In this document: piece by piece, positions 26,109 to 34,049 of the stretch
Layout of the letters: each line of letters starts with the position of its first letter
How positions within the stretch are numbered: the stretch's first letter is position 1
Virus record (IMG/VR): IMGVR_UViG_3300044961_001092
Span: 1 to 40,427 of that record
Direction: 5' to 3' (one strand)
DNA from: a virus
DNA: 40,427 nucleotides
Position numbers and translations under genes: made by a program
The notes under the pieces: generated by a model
The model's input: the letters and a program-made list of their open reading frames with translations, nothing else
Databases searched by the model: none
What the model was told of the DNA's origin: nothing

Positions 26109-27383
26109 TCACGATCCCGAGAGGTAAGCCTGCATGAGCGTCCGGTTTTCGTCGGGGGTGCGCCCTTCCTTGGCCGCCCTGAATCCCGCCTTCCGGATCT
26201 GCTCCGGGGTGGGCTTGCTGCCCATCTGCCCCGCCGGCCTGGACGCGGATCCGTCCCCGCCCAAGCCGTTGCCGGTCTGCCTCCTGAAATCGTCGGTCGC
26301 CTTGCTCTTGGCCTTCTCCCGGACCTGGTCGTAGAAAACAATCTTGGCCGCATCCCTCATGGTCTCGTGAATCTCTTTCACGTCGCCCGAAAGCAAGATC
26401 TCCTTGCGTTCGGGCTTGGCCATGAGGTACTCGGCCAAACGTTGGACACCGGCTTCATCTCCCAGCATGGGGAAGTCGGCCTCCAACGCATTCAGGCCCG
26501 TAGCAAAGTGAAAGGACGCTTCTTTTTCGCGGTACTGCTTCTCCCGCGTGTCTGCGTCCTGCACCCGCTTGAACAGTTCAAAGAGCTCTGACCGCGTGCG
26601 GTCAGCCTCCTCGGGGTCCATGAGCCTGAGTGCGTCTTCCAGACCGGCCGGGATGGCTGGGGCCGACTTGTCGGCCTTGCCGCCCGGGGGGGGCTGGCGG
26701 TCTCCGGCGCCGGCCTTGCGGCCTTTGCCGGTCGAGGGGGGCGAGTCTGAATGACTCGCGGCCTCGTCGTCGTCTTCGGGGGGCTGCTCATCGCTCGGGG
26801 TCTTGCCTCTGGCGTTGAGCTCGCGGCCGAAGTCGGCGTGGCGCTCCTTGAGCGTCTCGGCCAACTGTAGCACGGCGGCTTGCGTCATGCTGTCCAGGTT
26901 GCCGGGATCGAACTTGCCTTTTGTGAATCGACGAATGAAGGCCTTCGCCTCCACGATCTTTTCGTTGCGTTGCGCGAGCTTGGACCGCTCGTCATCACCA
27001 TCAAACGAAGAAGAGGGGGAGCCCTCACCGCTGGGCTTTCCCCCCTCTTTCCCGTGGCCGTTCTGCCCGCCGGGCTGCTCGCCGTCGCCGGTCCTTCCGG
27101 TCGTGGAGCCGTCCTTGGCCTGGTTCGACGTGCCCGCGGGGGCCTTGCCGATGGCCTTGAGGTAGCCGTCACGCCGGATGCGGTTGAGGACCTCGGGGTC
27201 TTTGCCTCCCTGAGTTTGCCGCTCCTGGCCCTGGCCCTTCCCCGCGCCGTTGGCGGCGCCGTTGGGAGCGCTCGCGCCCCCCTTGCCGGCGGTCCCGGCG
27301 CCGGAGGGGTTGTCGGTGGCGGTCGTCGCGCCCGGGGGGGGCTGGGATGCGGTCGGCTCGGAACTGGTCTCGATGGGGGGCAT
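26109..27383 (-). CDS. Scaffolding protein
   Basis: A 424-residue protein if started at ATG 27383; GTG 27395 in frame would add four residues. Neither start has a good ribosome-binding site. It is rich in Gly, Ala, Lys, Glu and Pro with long disordered linkers (such as GAANGAGKGQGQERQTQGG), and has helical segments near the middle (AQRNEKIVEAKAFIRRF) and C-terminal half (DRTRSELFELFKRVQDADT). The C-terminal end is basic (KAGFRAAKEGR), as expected for the capsid-binding part of scaffolds. It lies directly before the major capsid gene. Low complexity and position make the call reasonably secure although no alignment was possible. Confidence 0.78.
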   Translation of the reverse strand: MPPIETSSEPTASQPPPGATTATDNPSGAGTAGKGGASAPNGAANGAGKGQGQERQTQGGKDPEVLNRIRRDGYLKAIGKAPAGTSNQAKDGSTTGRTGDGEQPGGQNGHGKEGGKPSGEGSPSSSFDGDDERSKLAQRNEKIVEAKAFIRRFTKGKFDPGNLDSMTQAAVLQLAETLKERHADFGRELNARGKTPSDEQPPEDDDEAASHSDSPPSTGKGRKAGAGDRQPPPGGKADKSAPAIPAGLEDALRLMDPEEADRTRSELFELFKRVQDADTREKQYREKEASFHFATGLNALEADFPMLGDEAGVQRLAEYLMAKPERKEILLSGDVKEIHETMRDAAKIVFYDQVREKAKSKATDDFRRQTGNGLGGDGSASRPAGQMGSKPTPEQIRKAGFRAAKEGRTPDENRTLMQAYLSGS

Positions 27384-27424
27384 GAACGATCTCACGGGGG
27401 GTGCGGGTCGGGGGCGGTGGGGGA

Positions 27425-27802
27425 TCAGACGGCGTTGCGGCCGAGAACGCCGCGGGCGGCTCTGTCAGTCGCTCGCACATGGAGGGCCCTGATGGCCTCG
27501 TTGATGTGGTCGATGGCCTCCTGGTTCGCCGGGTGGGCGAATCGGCTGGACTGGAAGAACCTGAGTCGCTCGGCCGCGGCGACGAGGAGGTCCTCGACAA
27601 ACGCTCCGTTGGCGGGCCTGAGCTCGCCTCCGTCGGTCTTGCCGCGGGGTCCATCTTGGAAGTTCACGCACAGTCCGATGCCGTGGGCGTACCCGCCAGC
27701 GGGGTTGCCGTTCTCGTCGACGTAGTTTCGGGAACGGACGGGGTTGGACTGGCCGATGGTCGTGACGGTCTGGGGTGGTTCGCTTTGGCTGTTGTGTGTC
27801 AT
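27425..27802 (-). CDS. Tad1/Acb2-like anti-defence sponge protein (candidate)
   Basis: A 125-residue protein from ATG 27802, with weak AAGAA upstream; the longer frame to 27979 overlaps the previous gene. The sequence matches what I remember of the Acb2/Tad1 hairpin family: a strand with VNFQDGPRG (residues 46-54), the motif NGAFVEDLL (65-73) opening a long helix with ERLRFFQSSRF, and a second long helix with NEAIRALHVR running into DRAARGVLG (113-121). Tad1 binds the gcADPR signal of Thoeris defence, and Acb2 binds cyclic nucleotides of CBASS. The protein would act as a cytoplasmic sponge that blocks such signalling. Its place between scaffold and portal-side genes is unusual for an anti-defence gene. 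The family call is by memory of motifs and needs a profile search. Confidence 0.68.
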   Translation of the reverse strand: MTHNSQSEPPQTVTTIGQSNPVRSRNYVDENGNPAGGYAHGIGLCVNFQDGPRGKTDGGELRPANGAFVEDLLVAAAERLRFFQSSRFAHPANQEAIDHINEAIRALHVRATDRAARGVLGRNAV

Positions 27803-27843
27803 GGGGTTCTTTTGGGGTGGGTGCGGTGGTGGAAGGACGGGGT

Positions 27844-28290
27844 TCAGGCCTGGGTCTGGTCGGCGGGCTTCCGGCGGGAACGTCGCTCCGCCGGCGTGGT
27901 GTCGTCGGCCTTCGGGGGGGCCTCGGAACGCGGGACGACGACGGGAGCTCCCACGCTCACAAAGTTCACGGCGGGCCATTCCCAGGGCGTCTCCTCGCCC
28001 TCCTTGAGCGTCTCGGCGGGAGCGAGGAGCAGGACGTGCTTGACCTGCTCGACTTCGGGCCTGCCCCCGTCGTGCTTGGCGGAGTTGAACACCAGCGCAT
28101 TGACGATGCGGCGCGGGCCGCGACCGGGGTCCTTGTCGGTGGCGGGGACGCCGGAGTCGGACTCGACCTCGTCGATGATGATGGCCTTGCGCGGCGTGAA
28201 CGGGCTTTCCCGATGGGCACCATAGAAGTGCAGCGTGAGGCTGCTGGCGTCGGGCGTGGGCGTGGGGGCGGGGGTGGTGTCAGTTGACAT
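27844..28290 (-). CDS. Unknown 148-residue phage protein
   Basis: An acidic and proline-rich protein starting at ATG 28290, with a GGGA about ten bases upstream. The first 15 residues are Thr/Pro rich (MSTDTTPAPTPTPDASS), the middle is a compact strand-rich domain (LTLHFYGAHRE, KAIIIDEVESDSG, VNALVFNSAK, EVEQVKHVLLLAP), and the C-terminus is basic and disordered. I do not recognise the family. It lies between the FmdB-like gene and the Tad1/Acb2-like gene in the head operon, so a small virion or assembly role is possible, as is a second counter-defence gene beside the Tad1-like one. Nothing in the sequence decides between these. Confidence 0.7.
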   Translation of the reverse strand: MSTDTTPAPTPTPDASSLTLHFYGAHRESPFTPRKAIIIDEVESDSGVPATDKDPGRGPRRIVNALVFNSAKHDGGRPEVEQVKHVLLLAPAETLKEGEETPWEWPAVNFVSVGAPVVVPRSEAPPKADDTTPAERRSRRKPADQTQA

Positions 28291-28296
28291 GGCAGG

Positions 28297-28701
28297 TCAA
28301 TCCCTTGGGGTGTAACCGAGCGCGTCGCAATAACGCTTGCGATCCTCACGGTTGCGGATGATGGGGCGATCGTCCAACGTGCGATAGGTCCCGTCGGCGT
28401 TGCGCTTGACGGGGTGGCCGTCGAGGCGGTCGGCAACGGAGGGCCGGTCGGGGTCGTCGGGCGGGAGGCTTTGGGACACAGGGATGGCCTGGCCCCTGTA
28501 CTTCACGCCGCCCTGTCTGTCGATCACGCCACCTACGGGAACAAACAGGACCCGGTTGAAGGTGCCATCGGCGTCGGGCTCGGTGGCTTCCACCCACGTT
28601 CCGTCCTCAAGGAACTGGACCGACATGGGCGGGGCGGACCGCATGGGAGCGATGATCTCTCGCTTCTCCCCGCGGGCGTTCTGGTACTCGTAGACCGCCA
28701 T
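28297..28701 (-). CDS. FmdB-like small protein without zinc cysteines
   Basis: A 134-residue protein whose ATG at 28701 directly follows the portal stop codon, with GGAGG five bases upstream. The start MAVYEYQNARGEKREIIAPM resembles FmdB-type zinc ribbons (usually YEYRC..C near the N-terminus), but the Cys pairs that bind zinc are missing and only one Cys is present in the whole protein. The second half has VADRLDGHPVKRNADG and the closing RNREDRKRYCDALGYTP, which is a pattern I associate with phage relatives of this family found near portal genes. No function is known for these phage forms. The link to FmdB is weak and could be coincidence. Confidence 0.7.
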   Translation of the reverse strand: MAVYEYQNARGEKREIIAPMRSAPPMSVQFLEDGTWVEATEPDADGTFNRVLFVPVGGVIDRQGGVKYRGQAIPVSQSLPPDDPDRPSVADRLDGHPVKRNADGTYRTLDDRPIIRNREDRKRYCDALGYTPRD

Positions 28702-30678
28702 TCAGCCTCCGACCGGGGCGTAACCCCGAGACGCGGCGGAGCCGAAGCTCGACGCCTGGGACTGTGTTGCCTGCGCGAGGTTGCCCGCGCCGCGGCCGAA
28801 CCCGCCACGCGAGGACATCCACGACGACGTTCCGGCGGCTTCCCCCCCAGGCCCGCCCATTCCGCCGAATCCACCCCCCCCACCCATGGCCGTCGATTGG
28901 TGTCCGGGCCCCACCCCTATCGCGCCAGCCGTTCCGGACGAGGTCATGAGCCCAGCACCCATCCCGCCCATGGCGGCCCCGATCTGCATCTCGACCAGCA
29001 TCCGCACCATCGGCCACTTGATGTACCGCTTCCCGCCCTTGCGAATGTTCATCGTCTCCATCGTGTCGTTGATGAGCTCCTCCCACCCGACGGCCGCGGC
29101 GGCGAGAGGGTTGGCCAGGATGCGGTCCACGACCCCCGTCACAAGGTTGAGAACCTCGGTCATGCGCGAGCGGAGGGCGTTCTGGTCGACGTGCTCCATG
29201 GTGTAGGGCTCGATGTCGAGCTCCAGATCCTCAAAGCTCGCATCGTCGCCTTCTTGCACACCCCCCCGGAAGATCGCTTGCACGGTCTCTCCGGTCATGG
29301 GGTCATCCACCGGGACCGGGAACTCGACCATGTCGGAGTTCCACATGAGCCATGCGACCCGCGTGAGCAGCTCGCGGACGCAGGCGCGGAATCGGGATTG
29401 GATGTACTTCACCCGGCGGTCCGCAGCGCTCGAGGCTTCGACCACGGCCGTCGCTGTGGCATCGGCGTCGACGTTCCCCTGTCGGATCTGGGACAGGCCC
29501 GTGAGCATCTCCCAGTCGTTGTCGAGGAAGGCCATGTACTCGGCGGTGGCCTGTTGCACCCCGCCAAACTCAAACTCCTTGAGCTTGTCAAGGGCTTCGA
29601 CGGACATGACGGAGTTGTTCTGGGCGGCGACGATGGCCTTGGCGAGCTTGGCGCCCTGAACGGCCAGCATCTTCTTTGCCGCTCGGGCGTCCTCACGGGC
29701 CTTTTTGCGGTGCTCGTCCTGCTCTTGAACGTTCCGTTCAAAGAGAGCTGTGAGGCTGACGGGGAACGCTTGGCCCCGTACCCAAACGATCCCGAACACA
29801 ACGTAGGGGCCCGACGGGTGACCGAAGTACGGGGTTGGCTCGCGCAGAAAGACGCCCTCTGATTCGCGGGCGTGGGGGGTATACCCGATGGTGTAGATGG
29901 TCTTTGTGGTGCGGCACCAAATGTGGAAGATGACGACTTCGTCGCGCTCGAGGTCCTCGTTGCTGAGGTCGTCGTGAAGCGTGTCGCGTCGGACCTCGTC
30001 GGGCTTGGGCTCTTTGGACAAGGCAGCGAGGGCCTGCTGATCCCAGACCGGTGCCCCGGTTGGGTCGGTCTCGGATTGGAGGTCCGAGATGTTCCTGATC
30101 TCCCAGTGGTACTGGTACTGCGCCTGATCGGGCGTGGTGTCGGGGTCGCAGCCGAACTGCGTCGGCATGATGTACTGGGCCTCGGGGATCAAGGCGGGGA
30201 TCTGCACGCCCATGCCGGCGTACTCGGAAAGGGTGGAGCCCTTGCGTGGCACGAGGCGAACGCGGATTACGCCATAGTCCCAGAGCGTGTCGTCGGCGAC
30301 CTTGTCCAGAATCGTGAAAAGGTTGACCCTGTTGATCCAGGCGTTGAGCCCGTAGCGGAGGCTGTCGGCGTGTTGGTTTGCCGATGGTGCGAAGGTGTCG
30401 ACGTAGACGGCCGGGTTGGTGGAAACGACCGACGGCTTGATGTCGGAGATGAGCTTCCACCAGGCACCGCAGTGCGTGTCTTTGGCGCCTCGCCAGCCGC
30501 GGCGGAAGTGCGGGCCCGCGAAGTTGCGTATGCGGGCCTCCGAAAGCGTGGTGTGATCCCGTCGATGGGACTGGCCGCGGTCCAGACGTTGGCGCCACCA
30601 CCCCGGCGAGTAGCGTTCGTGTGTCGGCTTGGCTTTGCTATTCGGCGCGATCACTGAGGGCTCCCGCTTCGGGCCCAT
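28702..30678 (-). CDS. Portal protein
   Basis: A 658-residue protein from ATG 30678, which has no ribosome-binding site. It matches portal proteins of podoviruses: an N-terminal helical part (HRRDHTTLSEARIRNFAG), the wing domain with VADDTLWDYGVIRVRLVPRKG, IFHIWCRTTKTIYTIGY, a clip/stem region with ALFERNVQEQDEHRKKAREDA, and a crown region with AVVEASSAADRRVKYIQSRF and RVAWLMWNS. The last 80 residues are Gly, Met and Ser rich and disordered (GGMGGPGGEAAG). The gene lies between large terminase and the head genes, as expected. The portal forms the DNA channel at the capsid vertex and receives DNA from the terminase motor. An extended -10-like sequence occurs just before the gene. Confidence 0.88.
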   Translation of the reverse strand: MGPKREPSVIAPNSKAKPTHERYSPGWWRQRLDRGQSHRRDHTTLSEARIRNFAGPHFRRGWRGAKDTHCGAWWKLISDIKPSVVSTNPAVYVDTFAPSANQHADSLRYGLNAWINRVNLFTILDKVADDTLWDYGVIRVRLVPRKGSTLSEYAGMGVQIPALIPEAQYIMPTQFGCDPDTTPDQAQYQYHWEIRNISDLQSETDPTGAPVWDQQALAALSKEPKPDEVRRDTLHDDLSNEDLERDEVVIFHIWCRTTKTIYTIGYTPHARESEGVFLREPTPYFGHPSGPYVVFGIVWVRGQAFPVSLTALFERNVQEQDEHRKKAREDARAAKKMLAVQGAKLAKAIVAAQNNSVMSVEALDKLKEFEFGGVQQATAEYMAFLDNDWEMLTGLSQIRQGNVDADATATAVVEASSAADRRVKYIQSRFRACVRELLTRVAWLMWNSDMVEFPVPVDDPMTGETVQAIFRGGVQEGDDASFEDLELDIEPYTMEHVDQNALRSRMTEVLNLVTGVVDRILANPLAAAAVGWEELINDTMETMNIRKGGKRYIKWPMVRMLVEMQIGAAMGGMGAGLMTSSGTAGAIGVGPGHQSTAMGGGGGFGGMGGPGGEAAGTSSWMSSRGGFGRGAGNLAQATQSQASSFGSAASRGYAPVGG

Positions 30679-30693
30679 CAGTGCACGCGGCAG

Positions 30694-30702
30694 AGTATAT
30701 CA
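30694..30702 (-). promoter_or_regulatory. Possible extended -10 element before portal gene
   Basis: On the minus strand TGATATACT matches an extended -10 (TG-N-TATAAT with one change). It falls in the 36-base gap between the terminase and portal genes. There is no convincing -35 at the right distance, and transcription starting near 30687 would leave a leader of only about nine bases in front of ATG 30678, which has no ribosome-binding site. A near-leaderless portal transcript is conceivable, but chance is also possible. Confidence 0.3.
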
Positions 30703-30714
30703 CGCCCCATTGCT

Positions 30715-32127
30715 TCACGCGAACGTCGTGGTCTCCCCCTGGTCGCTCTCGTCGTACTGGCCCTCGTGCCTCAGAATCCACCCCAGACTGTTTGGGGGCG
30801 GTGGGGGCTCCTTGACCAGCTCGCTGGGGTCGATCTCCTCGGCAGCCATGACCACATATCGCATGGCATCCATGCCGTGGTCACCGACCTTGAGAGGCTC
30901 CTCGATGGCGGGCTTCCCCTCCTTGGGCGGGGCCCAGACGTAGCCGCCAAACTCCTCCAGGGTGCTGCACGGCTTCCCGCGACTGACAAGGGAGGCGTCG
31001 CGCTCAATGAGAGCCGACCGCAGGAAGAAAATCCGTGGGCGGCCGTCTCCCGCCCTTCGGAGCCGTCGCTTGACGGCCTCGATGCCCGGGAGCACGTCCT
31101 TGTTTGCCCTGGCGGTCGGGATCCCCTCGGCCCAAAGGGTTGCCCGGTCCTCGGCGTCGTGATCTGCTACGGTCAGCTCCACGGGCTCACCCTCGGAGTT
31201 CTCGCGGATGAGGGTGGCGTGATCGCTCACCAGGCGTTCGGTCCGATAGATCTCGCGGTAGAGGTACAGGCGACCGTCGGGGTCCATGGCCCACCATTGG
31301 CAAACGAACGGGTTCGTGTACCCGAAGTCGATGCCGCGGATCCGTCGCCATCTATGCCATCCCTCGGGCATCTCGTCGATGACGTGGATTCGCTCATCGA
31401 AGGTGTCGTAAACCACGCCTTCGGCCGCGGTCCACAGGCCTTTGCGGAGGCGGTCGTGGTTGTACCCAGTCAGCGCGTCGAGCTGGCGGATGTAGATCTC
31501 TCCGTCCCGTGTCCACCCCTTGCCGTCGTGCCACTTCGGGTTGTCCTCGTGGCGGGATGGGATGCTGGTGATGCGGCCGGCGTCCATCTCGATCTTGAGC
31601 CAGTGCTTTGGGCCGGCGGGATTGCAGTCGAGGATGATCTGGGAGAAGGGCATCCGTTTGTAGCGGTGCAGGCGGGTGGTGAGCTTCTGGTAGTCGTCGA
31701 AAGTGAGCTCGGTCGACTCGAAGCAGCAGATGAGGTCCCACTCCGTGGACATGACTCGGCGGGAGTCGGACCCGTCGGCGTTCTTCATGCCCCCGCAGAC
31801 GATCGTCGAGCCGTTGGCAAGGTCGTAACTGGAGCGCGTCTTGCGTGCGGCGCCGTCTCGGAGTGGGTGCCCGTCCGGCAAGACCTCGTTCTCGAACGTG
31901 GCGAGGACCGATTCAGACAGGTCGGCTCTGAGCTTGCGGACCAGAAGTATGCGGGCGTTCGGCCAGGTCGTGGCGCAGTAGAGGGCTTTTTCGAGAACCC
32001 CCCTCGTCTTGCCGGTGCCGGCGGGCCCGTGGTAGCAGATGGCGGGATCGCGGCAGTAGAACAGCCGTTCGGACCCACCGCGGGGCATGTAGGGCTTGGA
32101 CTCGGGGCGAAGGAGAGGGGGCACCAC
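30715..32127 (-). CDS. terL: Terminase large subunit
   Basis: A 470-residue packaging motor. The ATPase has Walker A GPAGTGKT at residues 34-41, a Walker B-like strand LICCFESTE at 132-140 with acidic residues, and the coupling-type motif LDCNPAGP at 167-173. The nuclease domain has GIDFGYTNP with Asp267, VADHDAEDR with Asp322 and Asp324, and GDHGMDAMRY with Asp417 and Asp420, the usual metal-binding set. GTG 32127 follows the stop of the upstream gene by one base (TGACGTG), so coupling is likely. The overall pattern is PBSX/Terminase_3-like. It cleaves concatemeric DNA and pumps it through the portal. Confidence 0.93.
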   Translation of the reverse strand: MVPPLLRPESKPYMPRGGSERLFYCRDPAICYHGPAGTGKTRGVLEKALYCATTWPNARILLVRKLRADLSESVLATFENEVLPDGHPLRDGAARKTRSSYDLANGSTIVCGGMKNADGSDSRRVMSTEWDLICCFESTELTFDDYQKLTTRLHRYKRMPFSQIILDCNPAGPKHWLKIEMDAGRITSIPSRHEDNPKWHDGKGWTRDGEIYIRQLDALTGYNHDRLRKGLWTAAEGVVYDTFDERIHVIDEMPEGWHRWRRIRGIDFGYTNPFVCQWWAMDPDGRLYLYREIYRTERLVSDHATLIRENSEGEPVELTVADHDAEDRATLWAEGIPTARANKDVLPGIEAVKRRLRRAGDGRPRIFFLRSALIERDASLVSRGKPCSTLEEFGGYVWAPPKEGKPAIEEPLKVGDHGMDAMRYVVMAAEEIDPSELVKEPPPPPNSLGWILRHEGQYDESDQGETTTFA

Positions 32128-32128
32128 G

Positions 32129-32599
32129 TCACACTCTGTTCGGATCGAGGTTGATGTACTGCTTCACAAGGTCCTCTTGGCTCTTGACCTCCCGCTCTTT
32201 CAGCCGGATCTCGTCCTCGTGGTGCTCGTCCTTCTGCTGAAGCGCAGCGATCATCGCGCCGGTCCGCGCCAAACTGGCGAGCGCGTCGATGGTCGCCACC
32301 TTTTCAGAGGGCTTCTCGGCGGTCCTGAGCTGCTTCCTCGCGGCGTCCACCGCCTCGACCATGCCCTTCACCAGCTTGTTCTGAACCGCCTCGTCCATCG
32401 CGCGGAACCGCCGCGGTGCCCCTTTGGCGAGCTGCCGCACAAGCCCCCGATCCTTCTCGTCGGCCATGTCGACCTCGACGGAAGGTCCCGAAAGTCGTGG
32501 CTGCCCCTTGATTCCTGGACGCGCGGACTTCGCCCCTCCCGCCGGAGACGGGGCCAAAGACCCGCCAGACTTGGGTGTGTTTGTGGGTTGGCGAGCCAT
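32129..32599 (-). CDS. Putative terminase small subunit
   Basis: A 156-residue protein from ATG 32599. The first 45 residues are Pro/Ser/Gly rich and basic. The rest is helical with repeated charged heptads, including LVRQLAKGAPRRFRAMDEAV, EKVATIDALASLARTGAMI and DEIRLKEREVKSQEDLVKQ. Small terminases form helical rings that recognise the packaging site. This protein has the right size, a predicted coiled coil, and lies immediately before terL with a one-base spacing. A DNA-binding N-terminal HTH is not evident, so the call is mainly by position. A regulatory or assembly role remains possible. Confidence 0.62.
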   Translation of the reverse strand: MARQPTNTPKSGGSLAPSPAGGAKSARPGIKGQPRLSGPSVEVDMADEKDRGLVRQLAKGAPRRFRAMDEAVQNKLVKGMVEAVDAARKQLRTAEKPSEKVATIDALASLARTGAMIAALQQKDEHHEDEIRLKEREVKSQEDLVKQYINLDPNRV

Positions 32600-32607
32600 G
32601 GTTGACT

Positions 32608-33048
32608 CTACGCGCTACGATCACAAGGCGGTTCTCTCCATGTCCCGTCTCTGGCCGGGCTCCATGCCCCGGAAACCATTGCGACGACAGCCCTCATGTT
32701 GATCCAGCAGCGGCAACGTGGCGAATACCGCGTGACCCCATCGCGTCGATGACGTTGGCGTCTGACAAGGCCTAAGTCCTCAAGGACATCCAGAGCCCTC
32801 CACGCTTGGGACACCGAACATCCAGCGCGAGCGGCCAGATCTCGCACATGCGTCATCTCTCCAAACGACGCCCAGACCGCCAAAGCGACGAGCTTGAGGG
32901 TTGTACCGCGAATGGGCCTGCCCGTGCGATCGGGCAGACGAACCGGGAAAATGGCGTCCATCACAACGCGCGGCGTCCTCTCTGTCCACCCGCACGCTTC
33001 CGCGAGGGCGTCGGCGACCTGCTTGTCCGTCATTGTGTTGATGTTCAT
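32608..33048 (-). CDS. Winged-helix DNA-binding protein
   Basis: A 146-residue protein from ATG 33048, joined to the gene before it by an ATGA overlap. Residues about 50-108 form a winged helix: a helix with TLKLVALAVWASFGEM, the recognition part AGCSVSQAWRALDVLEDLGL, and a wing with RRQRHRRDGVTRYSP. The N-terminal 45 residues are helical (MNINTMTDKQVADALAEACG). Such proteins in phages are replication initiators or transcription regulators. It lies at the end of the early cluster, directly before the packaging genes, which is a good place for a regulator of the late genes, but no target site is known. It is one of two winged-helix candidates for the missing lysogeny switch. Confidence 0.78.
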   Translation of the reverse strand: MNINTMTDKQVADALAEACGWTERTPRVVMDAIFPVRLPDRTGRPIRGTTLKLVALAVWASFGEMTHVRDLAARAGCSVSQAWRALDVLEDLGLVRRQRHRRDGVTRYSPRCRCWINMRAVVAMVSGAWSPARDGTWREPPCDRSA

Positions 33049-33467
33049 GCCTTCCCCCCCGCCTCGCGTGCGGCCTCGGCGGCCTCGCGGGTGGCAAAGC
33101 ACTCGCTTACGGGCACAAGCGTTGATCCACCGTACACCTTTGCCGCCACGTTCAATCCATCCGGTACGGGGTAGCACGCTCCGTTTATTGGGTGCCACAC
33201 AACGGCATCTTGGCAGGCGATAGACCCATCCGCCGTCACGGGTAGCGTCCCCAGCACTCTCCGCACGGTGCCCTTGTCGTCGATGATGTGGCCGGGGGGA
33301 GGAACACGGTCGGCCCTCAGCCGCTCGTTTTCCGCCTCCAACTCGCGGACGCGGGCGTCCTTGGCGGCGAGGGTTTTGGACATGAACCCGTTGAAATCAC
33401 CCTCAAGCCCACCGTTGCCGATGATCTTTCGATATGCCTGGAAGTCGTGGTAACTGTTTCCGCTCAT
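33045..33467 (-). CDS. Unknown early phage protein with coiled coil
   Basis: A 140-residue protein from ATG 33467, with GGAGGGG upstream and ATGA overlaps at both ends. Residues about 28-52 form a coiled coil (LAAKDARVRELEAENERLRA). A compact C-terminal domain follows with Val/Gly-rich strands and WHPINGACYPVPDGL and VSECFATREAAEAAREAGG. It lacks enzyme motifs and membrane segments. The longer frame reaching 33821 reads over two neighbouring genes and is not used. Function unknown. Confidence 0.75.
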   Translation of the reverse strand: MSGNSYHDFQAYRKIIGNGGLEGDFNGFMSKTLAAKDARVRELEAENERLRADRVPPPGHIIDDKGTVRRVLGTLPVTADGSIACQDAVVWHPINGACYPVPDGLNVAAKVYGGSTLVPVSECFATREAAEAAREAGGKA

Positions 33468-33682
33468 GGCTTCCCCTCCCCCTCCGGCAGTATGCGGATC
33501 AGGCGGGCGGCGGGGTACTTGCCTTTGTACTGTTTGTCGTACATGAGCCGGGTGAACGACTCCGAGCAGAAGTCTGTGGTGTGCCACGTCCCATCTTTGT
33601 AGTACCGAATAATCAACGCTCCCGGGTCCTTCGGGATGGGCGGCCTCGACTCGTCCACGACTTCGGTTTGGTTGTTGCTCAT
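33464..33682 (-). CDS. Small unknown early protein
   Basis: A 72-residue protein from ATG 33682, with AAAGGA upstream and ATGA overlaps with both neighbours. The middle has a strand-rich stretch with IIRYYKDGTWHTTDFCSES followed by a helix with FTRLMYDKQYKGKYPAARL. I recognise no family. The tight overlaps in the row of tiny genes show it is a translated gene although it is short. Confidence 0.72.
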   Translation of the reverse strand: MSNNQTEVVDESRPPIPKDPGALIIRYYKDGTWHTTDFCSESFTRLMYDKQYKGKYPAARLIRILPEGEGKP

Positions 33683-33864
33683 GGCTGTCCTTTCGTGCCA
33701 CAAGTGACGCGCCACGGGTCCACCGGACGTTCGCACGGAACTTTGATCTCTCGCAGGATGATCGGCGGCCTGCGCTCGACCTCCGCGAGTCGGCGTTCGA
33801 TCGCGTCGAGTCGGCCCGCAAGGTCTGGGGTCTTGGGTGTCTTCTTGGTCTTCTTCTTCTTCAC
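33679..33864 (-). CDS. Tiny lysine-rich early protein
   Basis: A 61-residue protein starting at GTG 33864, with AGGAGA upstream. The first twelve residues are nearly all Lys, Thr and Pro (KKKKTKKTPKTP) and are followed by a coiled-coil-like helix (LAGRLDAIERRLAEVERR) and a short strand-rich end. It overlaps both neighbours by four bases (GTGA before it, ATGA after it). The basic N-terminus suggests nucleic-acid contact. Function unknown. Confidence 0.68.
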   Translation of the reverse strand: MKKKKTKKTPKTPDLAGRLDAIERRLAEVERRPPIILREIKVPCERPVDPWRVTCGTKGQP

Positions 33865-34049
33865 GGCTCGCTCTCCTCTTCCTCGTCCTCCACGACGATC
33901 TTGGTGATCTCGGTTGACCCGGACGACTCAAACTCGTCGTTCAAGTGGGTGTCGATGCGACTCGCCATCTTCTCGGCCACCTCCCCGGCGGCGTACTCGT
34001 CCTCGCACTCGATTTCGTGAATCACCGACAGATACACAACGTACTTCAC
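33861..34049 (-). CDS. Tiny acidic early protein
   Basis: A 62-residue protein starting at GTG 34049, GGAG eight bases upstream, with GTGA overlaps on both sides. The fold looks like strand-helix-strand: VKYVVYLSVIHEIECED, then GEVAEKMASRIDTHLNDEF, then TEITKIVVEDEEEESEP. The acidic C-terminus could mimic nucleic acid, as small phage inhibitors sometimes do, but no target is suggested by the sequence. A longer ORF reading to 34100 uses an implausible start over the previous gene. Confidence 0.7.
   Translation of the reverse strand: MKYVVYLSVIHEIECEDEYAAGEVAEKMASRIDTHLNDEFESSGSTEITKIVVEDEEEESEP

Noticed and set aside
28414-29862. Plus-strand ORF of 482 codons opposite portal
   Set aside because: Shadow frame in high-GC DNA without a start signal; the portal frame on the other strand is well supported.
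30766-32154. Plus-strand ORF of 462 codons opposite terminase
   Set aside because: Shadow of terL; the minus frame carries Walker A and nuclease motifs.
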